Positions 44,397-51,013 of a DNA stretch of 64,000 nt are shown piece by piece. Under the pieces are notes generated by a model. The model was not told the origin of the DNA, ran no database searches, and saw only the letters and a list, made by a program, of their open reading frames with translations. Positions within the stretch are counted from its first letter, which is position 1. Every line of letters starts with the position of its first letter. A program made the translations under genes and the position numbers. This stretch comes from Gallibacter intestinalis (GTDB taxonomy: Bacteria; Bacillota; Clostridia; Peptostreptococcales; Anaerovoracaceae), in NCBI RefSeq assembly GCF_014982745.1, contig NZ_JADCKA010000009.1, positions 1 to 64,000 of the forward strand, in the 5' to 3' direction.

Positions 44397-44425
44397 ATTT
44401 TACTCCACTTTACTCCACTTTTCAA
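44397..44425 (-). promoter_or_regulatory. mraZ/dcw promoter with MraZ operator repeats
   Basis: TTGAAA (44420-44425) and TAAAAT (44397-44402) are 17 bp apart on the minus strand. The spacer is filled by two exact 10-bp repeats of AAGTGGAGTA (44401-44410 and 44411-44420), with a degenerate third unit beside them. Repeats of GTGG-type units with a period of about one helical turn match known MraZ operators. MraZ binding there would occlude the promoter. Confidence 0.85.
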
Positions 44426-44456
44426 CTTTTTTCATGGTAAAAATGGGCTTATATAA

Positions 44457-44490
44457 CCGCAGCACTCCACGCTACACCACATTGCGCCAC
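44457..44490 (-). promoter_or_regulatory. Second MraZ-like operator array
   Basis: Three GTGG units (complement of CCAC at 44467, 44477 and 44487) and a GCGG unit (44457) recur at exactly 10-bp steps, in phase with the nearer array about 50 bp away. No strong promoter overlaps them. I infer an auxiliary operator that could loop to or cooperate with the promoter-proximal repeats. Confidence 0.6.
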
Positions 44491-44645
44491 CCCATGCTGT
44501 TATTTCCCCAATATATAGGTGTGTTTTAATAAGGCTATACTATATATGTGCCAAAAATTATTTTATAATTTGTCCTTACAAATGTGGAAATTTCAATCAA
44601 AAACTGTATAATAAGTTTTATGATTTAAAGGAGAAAAAACTTAAA

Positions 44646-45350
44646 ATGAAATACGATAAAATAGTATCCGGACGCTTTGTCAAGCGGCACAATAGGTTTG
44701 TAGGAACAGCACTTGTCGATGGTGTAGAAGAAAAGGTTCACATCAAAAATACCGGAAGGTGTGCTGAGCTTTTACAAGAGGGAGCAGAAATACATCTTGA
44801 AGACCATACAAAGAGTATAAAAAACAGAAAGACCCGATATTCTCTTGTTACAGTTAGAAAACCGTCCACTGGAGTTTTGGCCAATATAGACAGTCAGGCA
44901 CCCAACAAGGTTGTCGAAGAAGCTCTTCTTTCAGGACGCCTGCACATTAAGGAAATGACTTATCCAATAACCGTTAAGCGAGAACAAAAGTATATGGATT
45001 CCCGATTTGACTTTTATATTGAGGACAGCGCAGGACAAAAAGCCTATATGGAAGTAAAAGGAGTCACTTTGGAAAATGACGGCATCGCCATGTTTCCCGA
45101 CGCCCCAACCCTGCGAGGCGCAAAACACCTCAAAGAACTTATAGCAGCAACACAGGATGGATTCATTTCCTATGCCATTTTTGTTATACAGATGAAGGGC
45201 ATTGATTTCTTTAAAACAAATGCAGCCAACGACCCGGATTTTGATGCGGCTTACTGTGCTGCCCGCAAAGCTGGAGTTCATATAAAGGCCTTTGATTGTA
45301 TCATCACTCCTGACAGCATAGTTTTAGACAACGAAATAAAGACCCTGTGA
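44646..45350 (+). CDS. sfsA: SfsA family nuclease-like protein
   Basis: The 234-residue protein matches SfsA throughout: GRFVKRHNRFVG, HIKNTGRCAELL, SRFDFYIE, YMEVKGVTLENDGIAMFPDA and GISYAIFVIQM-like IS YAIFVIQMKG. The family has an OB-like N-terminus and a PD-(D/E)XK nuclease-type core; early genetics called it a sugar fermentation stimulation protein. It is transcribed divergently from mraZ. AAAGGAG lies 12 bases before the ATG and a TATAAT about 35 bases upstream. Confidence 0.9.
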   Translation: MKYDKIVSGRFVKRHNRFVGTALVDGVEEKVHIKNTGRCAELLQEGAEIHLEDHTKSIKNRKTRYSLVTVRKPSTGVLANIDSQAPNKVVEEALLSGRLHIKEMTYPITVKREQKYMDSRFDFYIEDSAGQKAYMEVKGVTLENDGIAMFPDAPTLRGAKHLKELIAATQDGFISYAIFVIQMKGIDFFKTNAANDPDFDAAYCAARKAGVHIKAFDCIITPDSIVLDNEIKTL

Positions 45351-45381
45351 TACATTTCTTGGTATCACAAGGTCTTTTTTA
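45337..45381. terminator. Convergent terminator of sfsA and the HD-domain gene
   Basis: AAAGACC-TGTGATAC pairs with GTATCACA-GGTCTTT around a short loop, with a T run to the right and AAATAAAG to the left. It overlaps the end of sfsA and serves both converging genes. Confidence 0.8.
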
Positions 45382-45389
45382 TTGTCAGA

Positions 45390-45815
45390 TTATAAGTTTT
45401 TCAGGTATTTTGCCGCTTTACGATACTTTTCTATTCTTTCGTAATCCTTTTTCGTCGGTTCCGGTATGCGGGAAATGTCCATATTATTTGCCAAATCCGA
45501 AAGTTTAACTTTTGTCGCTAGAGAATTTTCCCCTACTCTCTTTATAAATTCTTCATAGGTTTCATCCTTCCCCTTTGTAAGAGCCTTTACCGCCTCAATT
45601 ATTTCAGCAGGAAATCCTTCTTTTTTTAAATCATCTTCCGTGGTTGCAGTGTCTTCAAGCACATCGTGAAGATAGGCTACTGTCTTAGCTTCAACGCTTT
45701 CCACTCCCGCTGCTACCCCTTCAATATGATTTATATATGGGTTTCCGCCTTTATCCTTTTGGCTTGCATGGACTTTTGCAGCAAGGCTTTGAGCCCTTTT
45801 TACCATATCTTTCAT
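45390..45815 (-). CDS. HD-domain phosphohydrolase related to (p)ppGpp hydrolases
   Basis: From the chosen ATG the protein has 141 residues and an HD domain of the RelA/SpoT-hydrolase kind: INHIEGVAAGV, YLHDVLEDT (HDxxED) and VKLSDLANNMD. Stand-alone proteins of this type resemble MESH1-like hydrolases and may cleave (p)ppGpp or another nucleotide; no synthetase domain is present. The ATG at 45815 follows GGAGG; a longer frame to 45932 adds an AT-rich, unrelated stretch. It is the last recognisable host gene before the prophage cargo. Confidence 0.8.
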   Translation of the reverse strand: MKDMVKRAQSLAAKVHASQKDKGGNPYINHIEGVAAGVESVEAKTVAYLHDVLEDTATTEDDLKKEGFPAEIIEAVKALTKGKDETYEEFIKRVGENSLATKVKLSDLANNMDISRIPEPTKKDYERIEKYRKAAKYLKNL

Positions 45816-45988
45816 CTTTAGATTCCTCCGCAGATTTACATTTATGGATTTATACATTAAATAGGAAATGCTTTTCATTTTTATTCTATTTCTAATGATT
45901 ACGATTATTTCTGGTGCATGGTTGGTGCACACTTTCTACTATTATATATACACCATTATTGCGCCCTTTTATATACTTGTATCGTCAA

Positions 45989-46086
45989 TTGACAATTTGT
46001 TGATATATGCTATACTATAAGTAGCTCATCTACTAGTTGTAGAAGGAGTTCCTAAAGACGTTTCACCTTTGTGAAGCGTTTTTTGC
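45989..46086 (+). ncRNA. Candidate ~65-nt small RNA with promoter and terminator at the prophage edge
   Basis: TTGACA (45989-45994), 16 bp and TATACT (46011-46016) form a strong rightward promoter. The transcript from about 46022 ends at ACGTTTCAC-CTTT-GTGAAGCGT followed by TTTTTT (46059-46084). Its 3' part is antisense to the end of the 172-residue gene on the other strand. A hairpin GTAG-CTCAT-CTAC lies at its 5' end. No convincing open frame fits inside. Confidence 0.55.
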
Positions 46087-46581
46087 TTTATATCGATTAT
46101 ATTGTTTTATTTTCTTATCCAGAAAATGGTCATGCTCTATATAAAAAGCTGTTATCAAAAGGATGTATTTAGGTCTTTTTTCTAAAACAACTATATATCT
46201 TTCCTCTTCTAAAAGAATATGTATTCTTTTATTGCTTTTATACTTTTCCTCCCAAACTTTTATCCCTTCACAATCTTCGCAATCAGGCTCATTGCAATTA
46301 ATATTTTCTATAAATTTTCTAATCCATTTAATACGTTCGCACCTTCTAAAATCAGGAGCCCGATCCTTATCTTTGTTATAATCTTGACAAGTTACATGGT
46401 AAAACGCCTCTTCCATATTATTCTCTTTAGGATGATATCTTATTTGAATTTTTAAGCCATCAAGCGTTAAAGTTGAATTTTTCAAGTCATCACAAAAAAT
46501 TTTATATAAAGCAGCTTTATATTCTTCGCATGAATCAAAATCATTGTAATATATTAATTCAGGCAACCACTTGCATTCCAT
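46063..46581 (-). CDS. Hypothetical cargo protein, possible BECR-fold RNase-like toxin
   Basis: I do not firmly recognise this 172-residue protein. It contains a CNEPDCEDC cysteine cluster in the middle. Its C-terminal third (KRIHILLEEERYIVVLEKRP then YILLITAFYIE) resembles the strands of phage-associated RelE/EndoU/barnase-like (BECR) nucleases. It lies 18 bases after the DUF3800 gene and forms an operon with it, separated from the phage late operon by a terminator. Codon use is AT-rich compared with flanking genes, which suggests separate acquisition. A role as toxin or defence gene is inference. Confidence 0.5.
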   Translation of the reverse strand: MECKWLPELIYYNDFDSCEEYKAALYKIFCDDLKNSTLTLDGLKIQIRYHPKENNMEEAFYHVTCQDYNKDKDRAPDFRRCERIKWIRKFIENINCNEPDCEDCEGIKVWEEKYKSNKRIHILLEEERYIVVLEKRPKYILLITAFYIEHDHFLDKKIKQYNRYKAKNASQR

Positions 46582-46599
46582 CTATATTTAATCTCCCTA

Positions 46600-47304
46600 T
46601 TATCTCGCACTCCACAACAGCATATTAAGTTTATCTTCCCTATAAAGAGTTGTCTTATTTAACTGATAATTAGATCTTTCCTTTATTAATCGTATTAACT
46701 CTAACTTCGCTGTACTATTTTTAAAATTTTCATCAAAATCTCTATTAGCATAACAAATCGCACCAATTAAAATGTCTACTATTTGCATTATTTGAGTTTC
46801 ATGCGACCTTATGGGTTGTATTTTTTTCACTACATTCCCTGAAAAATCGTACATGCTGTTATTGCAGATTTTTTTTAAATTGGTTGTTTTTTCGTAGGAA
46901 TGAGAATCTTTAATATCTACATAGACATTATATTTATCTTGTGGATTAAAAATTACTTTTAGCATTTCAAAGTACATTTTATAATACCAATCATCATGTG
47001 TTTGTTCGAATTTTTTATGGTCTAATTTGTTTTTATCTGGCACAATTACACATCTAAAATGTAAATCACTGCAATCAAAAAAGTAATTGACAATCTCTTT
47101 ATATAAGTCAAGTTTAACAGGTGCAACTTTAACCCATTTAAGCTCTGATTGCTTTAACACTCTATATTTTTCTTTTATTTTAGAAATTCTATCATTTATT
47201 TCTTTTAGTTTGTCTTTTGGACACCATACGGCACCAATAACCATCGAATTAATTCCGTCATTTTCCAAATGACAACTTTCGTCACAATAAATATTGTATT
47301 CCAT
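46600..47304 (-). CDS. DUF3800 protein
   Basis: The 234-residue protein has the DUF3800 pattern: an N-terminal YNIYCDESCH with the conserved acidic DES, a following NSMVIGAVWC strand, and near the end IRSHETQIMQIVDILIGAI with a conserved Asp. The family is thought to have an RNase H-like fold and so may act on nucleic acid; it is common in phages and mobile loci. The ATG at 47304 follows GAGGTG; a GTG at 47313 is inside that site. AT-rich TATAAT and TATACT hexamers lie upstream, after the late-operon terminator. Confidence 0.75.
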   Translation of the reverse strand: MEYNIYCDESCHLENDGINSMVIGAVWCPKDKLKEINDRISKIKEKYRVLKQSELKWVKVAPVKLDLYKEIVNYFFDCSDLHFRCVIVPDKNKLDHKKFEQTHDDWYYKMYFEMLKVIFNPQDKYNVYVDIKDSHSYEKTTNLKKICNNSMYDFSGNVVKKIQPIRSHETQIMQIVDILIGAICYANRDFDENFKNSTAKLELIRLIKERSNYQLNKTTLYREDKLNMLLWSAR

Positions 47305-47359
47305 TTTAGACACCTCAAACTTATTTAGTATATTTTTATATTATATCATTCATAGTTAA

Positions 47360-47390
47360 ATAAAAAAAGAGGGGCAAAATGCCCCTCTCG
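47360..47390 (-). terminator. Terminator of the prophage late operon
   Basis: On the minus strand GAGGGGC-ATTTT-GCCCCTC is followed by seven T residues. It lies 22 bases after the endolysin stop codon, so the two AT-rich genes beyond it are a separate unit. Confidence 0.9.
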
Positions 47391-47411
47391 CAAAACAACA
47401 TATTCACTTTT

Positions 47412-48518
47412 TTAGGCCGCTTTTACAATCTTGATTTTTATGGCCTGGATGTCATGTCCGTAAATGCCGGCATACCCGTTATCACCAGCGCCCCAGCCAG
47501 TGACAGACTCAAGCCAGCCATCTTCGGCAGTGTAGGCCTGATACCAAACTTCAAAGCCTTTGAGTCCTTCCAGTTCCATCTGTAGTCCGTCGATAGCTGT
47601 CTTTTTCGTGCCGGCGAAGTTCTCGCCGTTCGCATCTTTCTCTCTATCGTACTGCCAATTGAGCCAGATGCCTTTTTCTCTGTCATGTACTCTAAACTTG
47701 AGTTTTCCGGCAACTTCCTCTTTGCCAACTGTGTTAGCAAAGAGAGCCAGTATGTCATAGCCTATCCAGCCGGCATAGGCGTCCGTTCCTTTGCCGCTGC
47801 AGTTTATGACGTTAGGTAGCAGCCCCTTGCCGCGTGTATAAGTTTGATATTTGACGTCCGGCGCTTTTTTAACTGCCGGTTTTTTGTTCCCAGAACTTCC
47901 GCCAGACGGCTTCGTCTGTCCGGCTGTATCGTCCTTGTCGTAGGCGATGCCGTAGTAGTCGAGCACTCCTTTCGCGTATGCAATTCCGAACGCTCTCTGC
48001 TCGTCGAGTTCGTCAAAGTCTTTGGAATCGTTTTTATTGTCAACAAAGCCGCCTTCGCAGAGGGCTGCCGGAGCGTAAGTCTCGCGGACATACATAAAGT
48101 AGTCCTGACCATTGGCGAGCGTCTTTGTCTTTACGCCTCTGCTGTTCTGGCCGATGGCCTTGACCTGCTTTTCGATACATTCGGCCAGTTTTTTGCTGTC
48201 TGTCCCTATGACGGATCTATATACTTCAAAACCGTCACCGCCGCCGGAATTCAGATGCACTTCGTTGGTCGCGTCTGGGTTATACCTATTGCACTCCCTA
48301 ACCTCTTCCTCAACTGGGTCGTTCTCATCTCTAACCCTACTCATGCAGACCTCAACCCCGTGAGCTACAAGATAGTCCTTTTCTGCCAGTGCCATGTTTA
48401 GTGCTGCAGTCTTTTCGACTACATACTTGCTCGCCCCCGGATCGCTTCCGCCGTGGCCGACGCCGATGAAGTGCCTGGCCAGTGTCTTTCCTATTTTGCT
48501 TTTAAAGACTGTTGACAT
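47412..48518 (-). CDS. Prophage endolysin: N-acetylmuramoyl-L-alanine amidase with ChW-type repeats
   Basis: The 368-residue protein has an Amidase_3 domain (about 15-190) with the zinc ligands in FIGVGHGGSDPGA, the Glu of the AALNMAL region, NEVHLNSGGG and the catalytic Glu in LCEGGFVDNKNDSKDF. A linker rich in Gly, Ser and Lys leads to a C-terminal region (about 225-368) with two copies of a Trp- and Gly-rich unit (GWIGYDILAL, GWGAGDNGYAGIYGHDIQAI) typical of clostridial hydrophobic-with-W repeats, probably for cell wall binding. It cuts peptidoglycan at host lysis. It is the last gene of the late operon, after the two holin-type genes. Confidence 0.9.
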   Translation of the reverse strand: MSTVFKSKIGKTLARHFIGVGHGGSDPGASKYVVEKTAALNMALAEKDYLVAHGVEVCMSRVRDENDPVEEEVRECNRYNPDATNEVHLNSGGGDGFEVYRSVIGTDSKKLAECIEKQVKAIGQNSRGVKTKTLANGQDYFMYVRETYAPAALCEGGFVDNKNDSKDFDELDEQRAFGIAYAKGVLDYYGIAYDKDDTAGQTKPSGGSSGNKKPAVKKAPDVKYQTYTRGKGLLPNVINCSGKGTDAYAGWIGYDILALFANTVGKEEVAGKLKFRVHDREKGIWLNWQYDREKDANGENFAGTKKTAIDGLQMELEGLKGFEVWYQAYTAEDGWLESVTGWGAGDNGYAGIYGHDIQAIKIKIVKAA

Positions 48519-48770
48519 TTATTCCTCTCCTTTCTCGATTCCCATATGGGTCTCGATTATCGTGATTCTTTTTTCGTGCCCGTCCAGTTCCTTTCCGTGT
48601 ACTGTCACACGGTCGGCGAGATTCCTGTGGTTATCTTCCGTTTGCCTTTGGAACTGTTCGAGCGTTGCATTTAGTTTGGTGATAGTAGTGTTTAATTTGA
48701 TAATCGGAGTCATTACGCATATAATCGTCCCGATAAACCCCAATATCACCATAATGTTAGTATCAGTCAT
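48519..48770 (-). CDS. XhlA/holin-like small membrane protein
   Basis: The 83-residue protein has one N-terminal membrane segment (about 6-26, IMVILGFIGTIICVMTPII) and then a charged coiled coil. This layout matches XhlA/BhlA-type lysis proteins that assist holins in Bacillus prophages. It lies directly between the other holin and the endolysin with no gap. It is an inference from architecture and position. Confidence 0.65.
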   Translation of the reverse strand: MTDTNIMVILGFIGTIICVMTPIIKLNTTITKLNATLEQFQRQTEDNHRNLADRVTVHGKELDGHEKRITIIETHMGIEKGEE

Positions 48771-48772
48771 TT

Positions 48773-48991
48773 TTATTCTCCTGCATTGGTCTCATCTGTG
48801 CCAGCCTGATAGTTCTTTGAACTTATCCCGAGGACAGTGCCAAGGAATGCATCAACTGCCGTGATGGTCGCTCCGACGGCTTCGCCGTATGGCAGCCCCC
48901 ATATGCCAGCCAAGGCGATAACAAGAGTCGCAAGCGCTGGCAGCACTAAAGCTGCTATCCACTTCAATATGTCATATGTTTTGTTACTCAT
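48773..48991 (-). CDS. Phage holin (Dp-1-like family)
   Basis: The 72-residue protein has two hydrophobic segments (YDILKWIAALVLPALATLVI with a following helix, and ATITAVDAFLGTVLGISS) and a short charged tail. The KWxAxxVLPALATL...GIWGLP pattern matches small holins of Dp-1 type in Gram-positive phages. It forms membrane lesions that release the endolysin. A strong GGAGCGAA-like site precedes the ATG. It is the first of three lysis genes. Confidence 0.8.
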   Translation of the reverse strand: MSNKTYDILKWIAALVLPALATLVIALAGIWGLPYGEAVGATITAVDAFLGTVLGISSKNYQAGTDETNAGE

Positions 48992-49011
48992 TTTTTTCGC
49001 TCCTTTCCATA

Positions 49012-49035
49012 AAAAATATAGGCCTTAAGCCTATT
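49012..49035 (-). terminator. Weak terminator between fibre and lysis genes
   Basis: On the minus strand ATAGGC-CTTAA loop-GCCTAT is followed by ATTTTTTAT. The stem has only six pairs. It could give partial termination so that lysis genes are expressed less or later than structural genes. Confidence 0.4.
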
Positions 49036-49120
49036 TCCATCTGCCTTTAATATTTAAATTTACCTGTCCGCCTTCCTATGTTGGAGTTACTTTCTTATGC
49101 GGTGGATGAGCTTTTTTATT

Positions 49121-49549
49121 CTATTGCCCCCCGACGCGGACGGCTCGGAAGTTAATTTTTTCGCATCTAACACTTCCACTGCCGCCGCTCCAAGAGATTT
49201 GAAGCTTAACGGCATCGCCAGCGTCTGCTTTTATTATCCCGGCGATACTTGAACCGCCACCGTTCGCCATCGTGTTCCGTTCGTTCGCGAAGCTGTTGTT
49301 GGCGTCATCCAACAGCACCAACTTGGTTATTAAATTTGCATTATCAACACCCCATTCGCAAGAGCCTGTCACTACATACACTCCAGCTTTTGGGAGTGTG
49401 ATTTCTAGCACCTTCGGAGTTGATGTCGATACGCTCGCTTCTGTCGTGGAATCTACCAGTAAGTCGCCAATATTGTCAACTTTGCCGTCTATGTCGCCGA
49501 TTTTTTCGGCGGTAAAGCCTAACATGCTATCAATTGTATTTTCATCCAT
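49121..49549 (-). CDS. Prophage tail fibre or baseplate accessory protein
   Basis: The 142-residue protein has a short helical N-terminus (MDENTIDSMLGFTAEKIGDI) and a beta-rich C-terminal domain (VLEITLPKAGVYVVTGSCEW, then KLQISWSGGSGSVRC) that looks like a C1q/TNF-type jelly roll as found in phage fibre tips. It is encoded between the collar-type fibre and the holin. It probably contributes to host surface binding. No catalytic motif is visible. Confidence 0.55.
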   Translation of the reverse strand: MDENTIDSMLGFTAEKIGDIDGKVDNIGDLLVDSTTEASVSTSTPKVLEITLPKAGVYVVTGSCEWGVDNANLITKLVLLDDANNSFANERNTMANGGGSSIAGIIKADAGDAVKLQISWSGGSGSVRCEKINFRAVRVGGQ

Positions 49550-49584
49550 GTATTTCTCCCTTCCGCCCGCCCTTATGCGAGCTA

Positions 49585-50910
49585 TTAAGCCGTTCGTTTC
49601 CAGCAGTAGGCTACTTCATAAGGCGGCATATTGTTATGCGGCTCGTTGTTGCCTCTACTTACACCAACCGGGTACATTTCACCGCCACCGTCATTGTTCC
49701 ATCCTCTACCGGATATATAGTTATTAAGTGATGTTGTCGGTAGATACATGTTTGTATTGCCTCCACTCATACTTCCGCTATTTTTTTGCAAATGTCCGTC
49801 ATGACGGGGCATTTCATCGGCTGTTAATACATGTGTAGCCTCTCCGCCGGTTGTTCCAGCTTTGTAGGTATCTCCGGCGGCTAATATGAATTTATCAGTC
49901 ACCTGTTCCCATGTTCCACCGAATAACTTGGATGGATTTGTGGAATCAGATGACCAATAGTAACTTCCGACCGGATGCGCCCGGTCAAATATCAAATTAA
50001 GCAGCGATTCAATCACTGCCCCCCCACTAGGAGGAGTCCAGCCAAGGGCTTTGAAGGCTGCAATAGTTTCTTCGGATATTGATATATCCGATTGAATGTC
50101 GGTAATGTTTGTTTCTGCAGTTCCTACACGCGTGAAAAGTCTTGAGGTTTTTCCGAATAATATTGATAGGCTTTCGCCTGATGCTATCTTGTTATTATTT
50201 GAAGCCTCTGCGAATGTCACAGGTTGACTGCTTATGTTCTCAACGCTGCCCGTGTCGCCCCTTGGAATGGTAAAGTCCAGCACCGCGTCCTTATCCGTTC
50301 CCGAGTTTACGACTGACGCCTGCGTTCCCGGATTTCCGGTGGTTACAGTTCCGACCGTTACTGAAGCGGTAAAGTCACCAGCGTTGACTTTCTCTTGCAG
50401 TTCTTCTGCTGCGTTGTTTGCTGCGGTCGCTGCAGCATTTGCACTGCTTGCCGCTTTATTCGCAGAGTTGGCAGCGTTGTTCGCTGATGAGGCTGCATTA
50501 TTCGCCGATGTAACAGCGTCTCTTGCATCGTTAATAAGACCGTCAAGAATGCCATACTCATCCTTCGATTCAACCGCTGTTTCTGAGATGATATTTTTCT
50601 CTATACGAAAATCAAGTAAAAATGAAACAAGAATATCCGTTCCTTTGGATATTTGAATCTGCCCAAACTGTTTTCCTGATTCAGCGAACATTTGGGTTGT
50701 CGGCTTCACAACAACTCGGTTTCCCGTTATACTCGCGGAGTTATAAACTTCTAATCCAGACGGTTTTTTTATAAAAATCCTTGCCTCAGATTCCGTTGGA
50801 ATTTGATAGTCCGTTAACTCGAATGCCAATGGTACGCTGTTGGTTCCCTGCACATAGTTAATGACTGGAGTTATCGATTTGTTTGTTATTTGAATCGGTA
50901 TTATTATCAT
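49585..50910 (-). CDS. BppU-type baseplate upper protein fused to tail-collar receptor-binding domain
   Basis: The 441-residue protein begins with a BppU-like N-terminal domain (VPLAFELTDYQIPTESEARI, ILVSFLLDFRIEKN). It continues with an Ala, Asn and Ser-rich coiled stretch of about 50 residues and ends with a phage collar/Gp10-type domain: FDRAHPVGSYYWSSDSTNPS, FGGTWEQVTDKFILAAG, HVLTADEMPRHDGH and NNMPPYEVAYCWKR. The last domain is typical of receptor-binding fibre tips. AAGGAGG precedes the ATG. Confidence 0.85.
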   Translation of the reverse strand: MIIIPIQITNKSITPVINYVQGTNSVPLAFELTDYQIPTESEARIFIKKPSGLEVYNSASITGNRVVVKPTTQMFAESGKQFGQIQISKGTDILVSFLLDFRIEKNIISETAVESKDEYGILDGLINDARDAVTSANNAASSANNAANSANKAASSANAAATAANNAAEELQEKVNAGDFTASVTVGTVTTGNPGTQASVVNSGTDKDAVLDFTIPRGDTGSVENISSQPVTFAEASNNNKIASGESLSILFGKTSRLFTRVGTAETNITDIQSDISISEETIAAFKALGWTPPSGGAVIESLLNLIFDRAHPVGSYYWSSDSTNPSKLFGGTWEQVTDKFILAAGDTYKAGTTGGEATHVLTADEMPRHDGHLQKNSGSMSGGNTNMYLPTTSLNNYISGRGWNNDGGGEMYPVGVSRGNNEPHNNMPPYEVAYCWKRTA

Positions 50911-51013
50911 TATTAGCCTCCACCTCCTTATAAGGTATGGTTTCCCCTTTAATGTTCACGCTGTCGGGTATATCTCTATTCATTTCTTCATTTTTATTTA
51001 TTCTACTCTCCAT
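50858..51013 (-). CDS. Possible small overlapping phage protein
   Basis: An ATG at 51013, overlapping the end of the tail endopeptidase gene, opens a 51-residue frame of charged and Asn-rich sequence (MESRINKNEEMNRDIPDSVN at the start) that runs past the BppU start. The first half covers the only gap between the two large genes; the second half contains the BppU ribosome binding site. No ribosome binding site at good distance is seen. It may couple translation of the neighbours or be chance. Confidence 0.25.
   Translation of the reverse strand: MESRINKNEEMNRDIPDSVNIKGETIPYKEVEANNDNNTDSNNKQIDNSSH

Noticed and set aside
45390-45932. Long (180-residue) version of the HD-domain protein
   Set aside because: The extra 39 residues are AT-rich and unrelated, and the ATG at 45815 has a proper GGAGG site.
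48394-48864. 156-codon plus-strand frame opposite the lysis genes
   Set aside because: It is antisense to endolysin, XhlA-like and holin genes, which fit family and operon order.
49585-50910. Diversity-generating retroelement target in the fibre gene
   Set aside because: No reverse transcriptase or template repeat is present in the window, and the C-terminal domain is an ordinary collar/Gp10 type.
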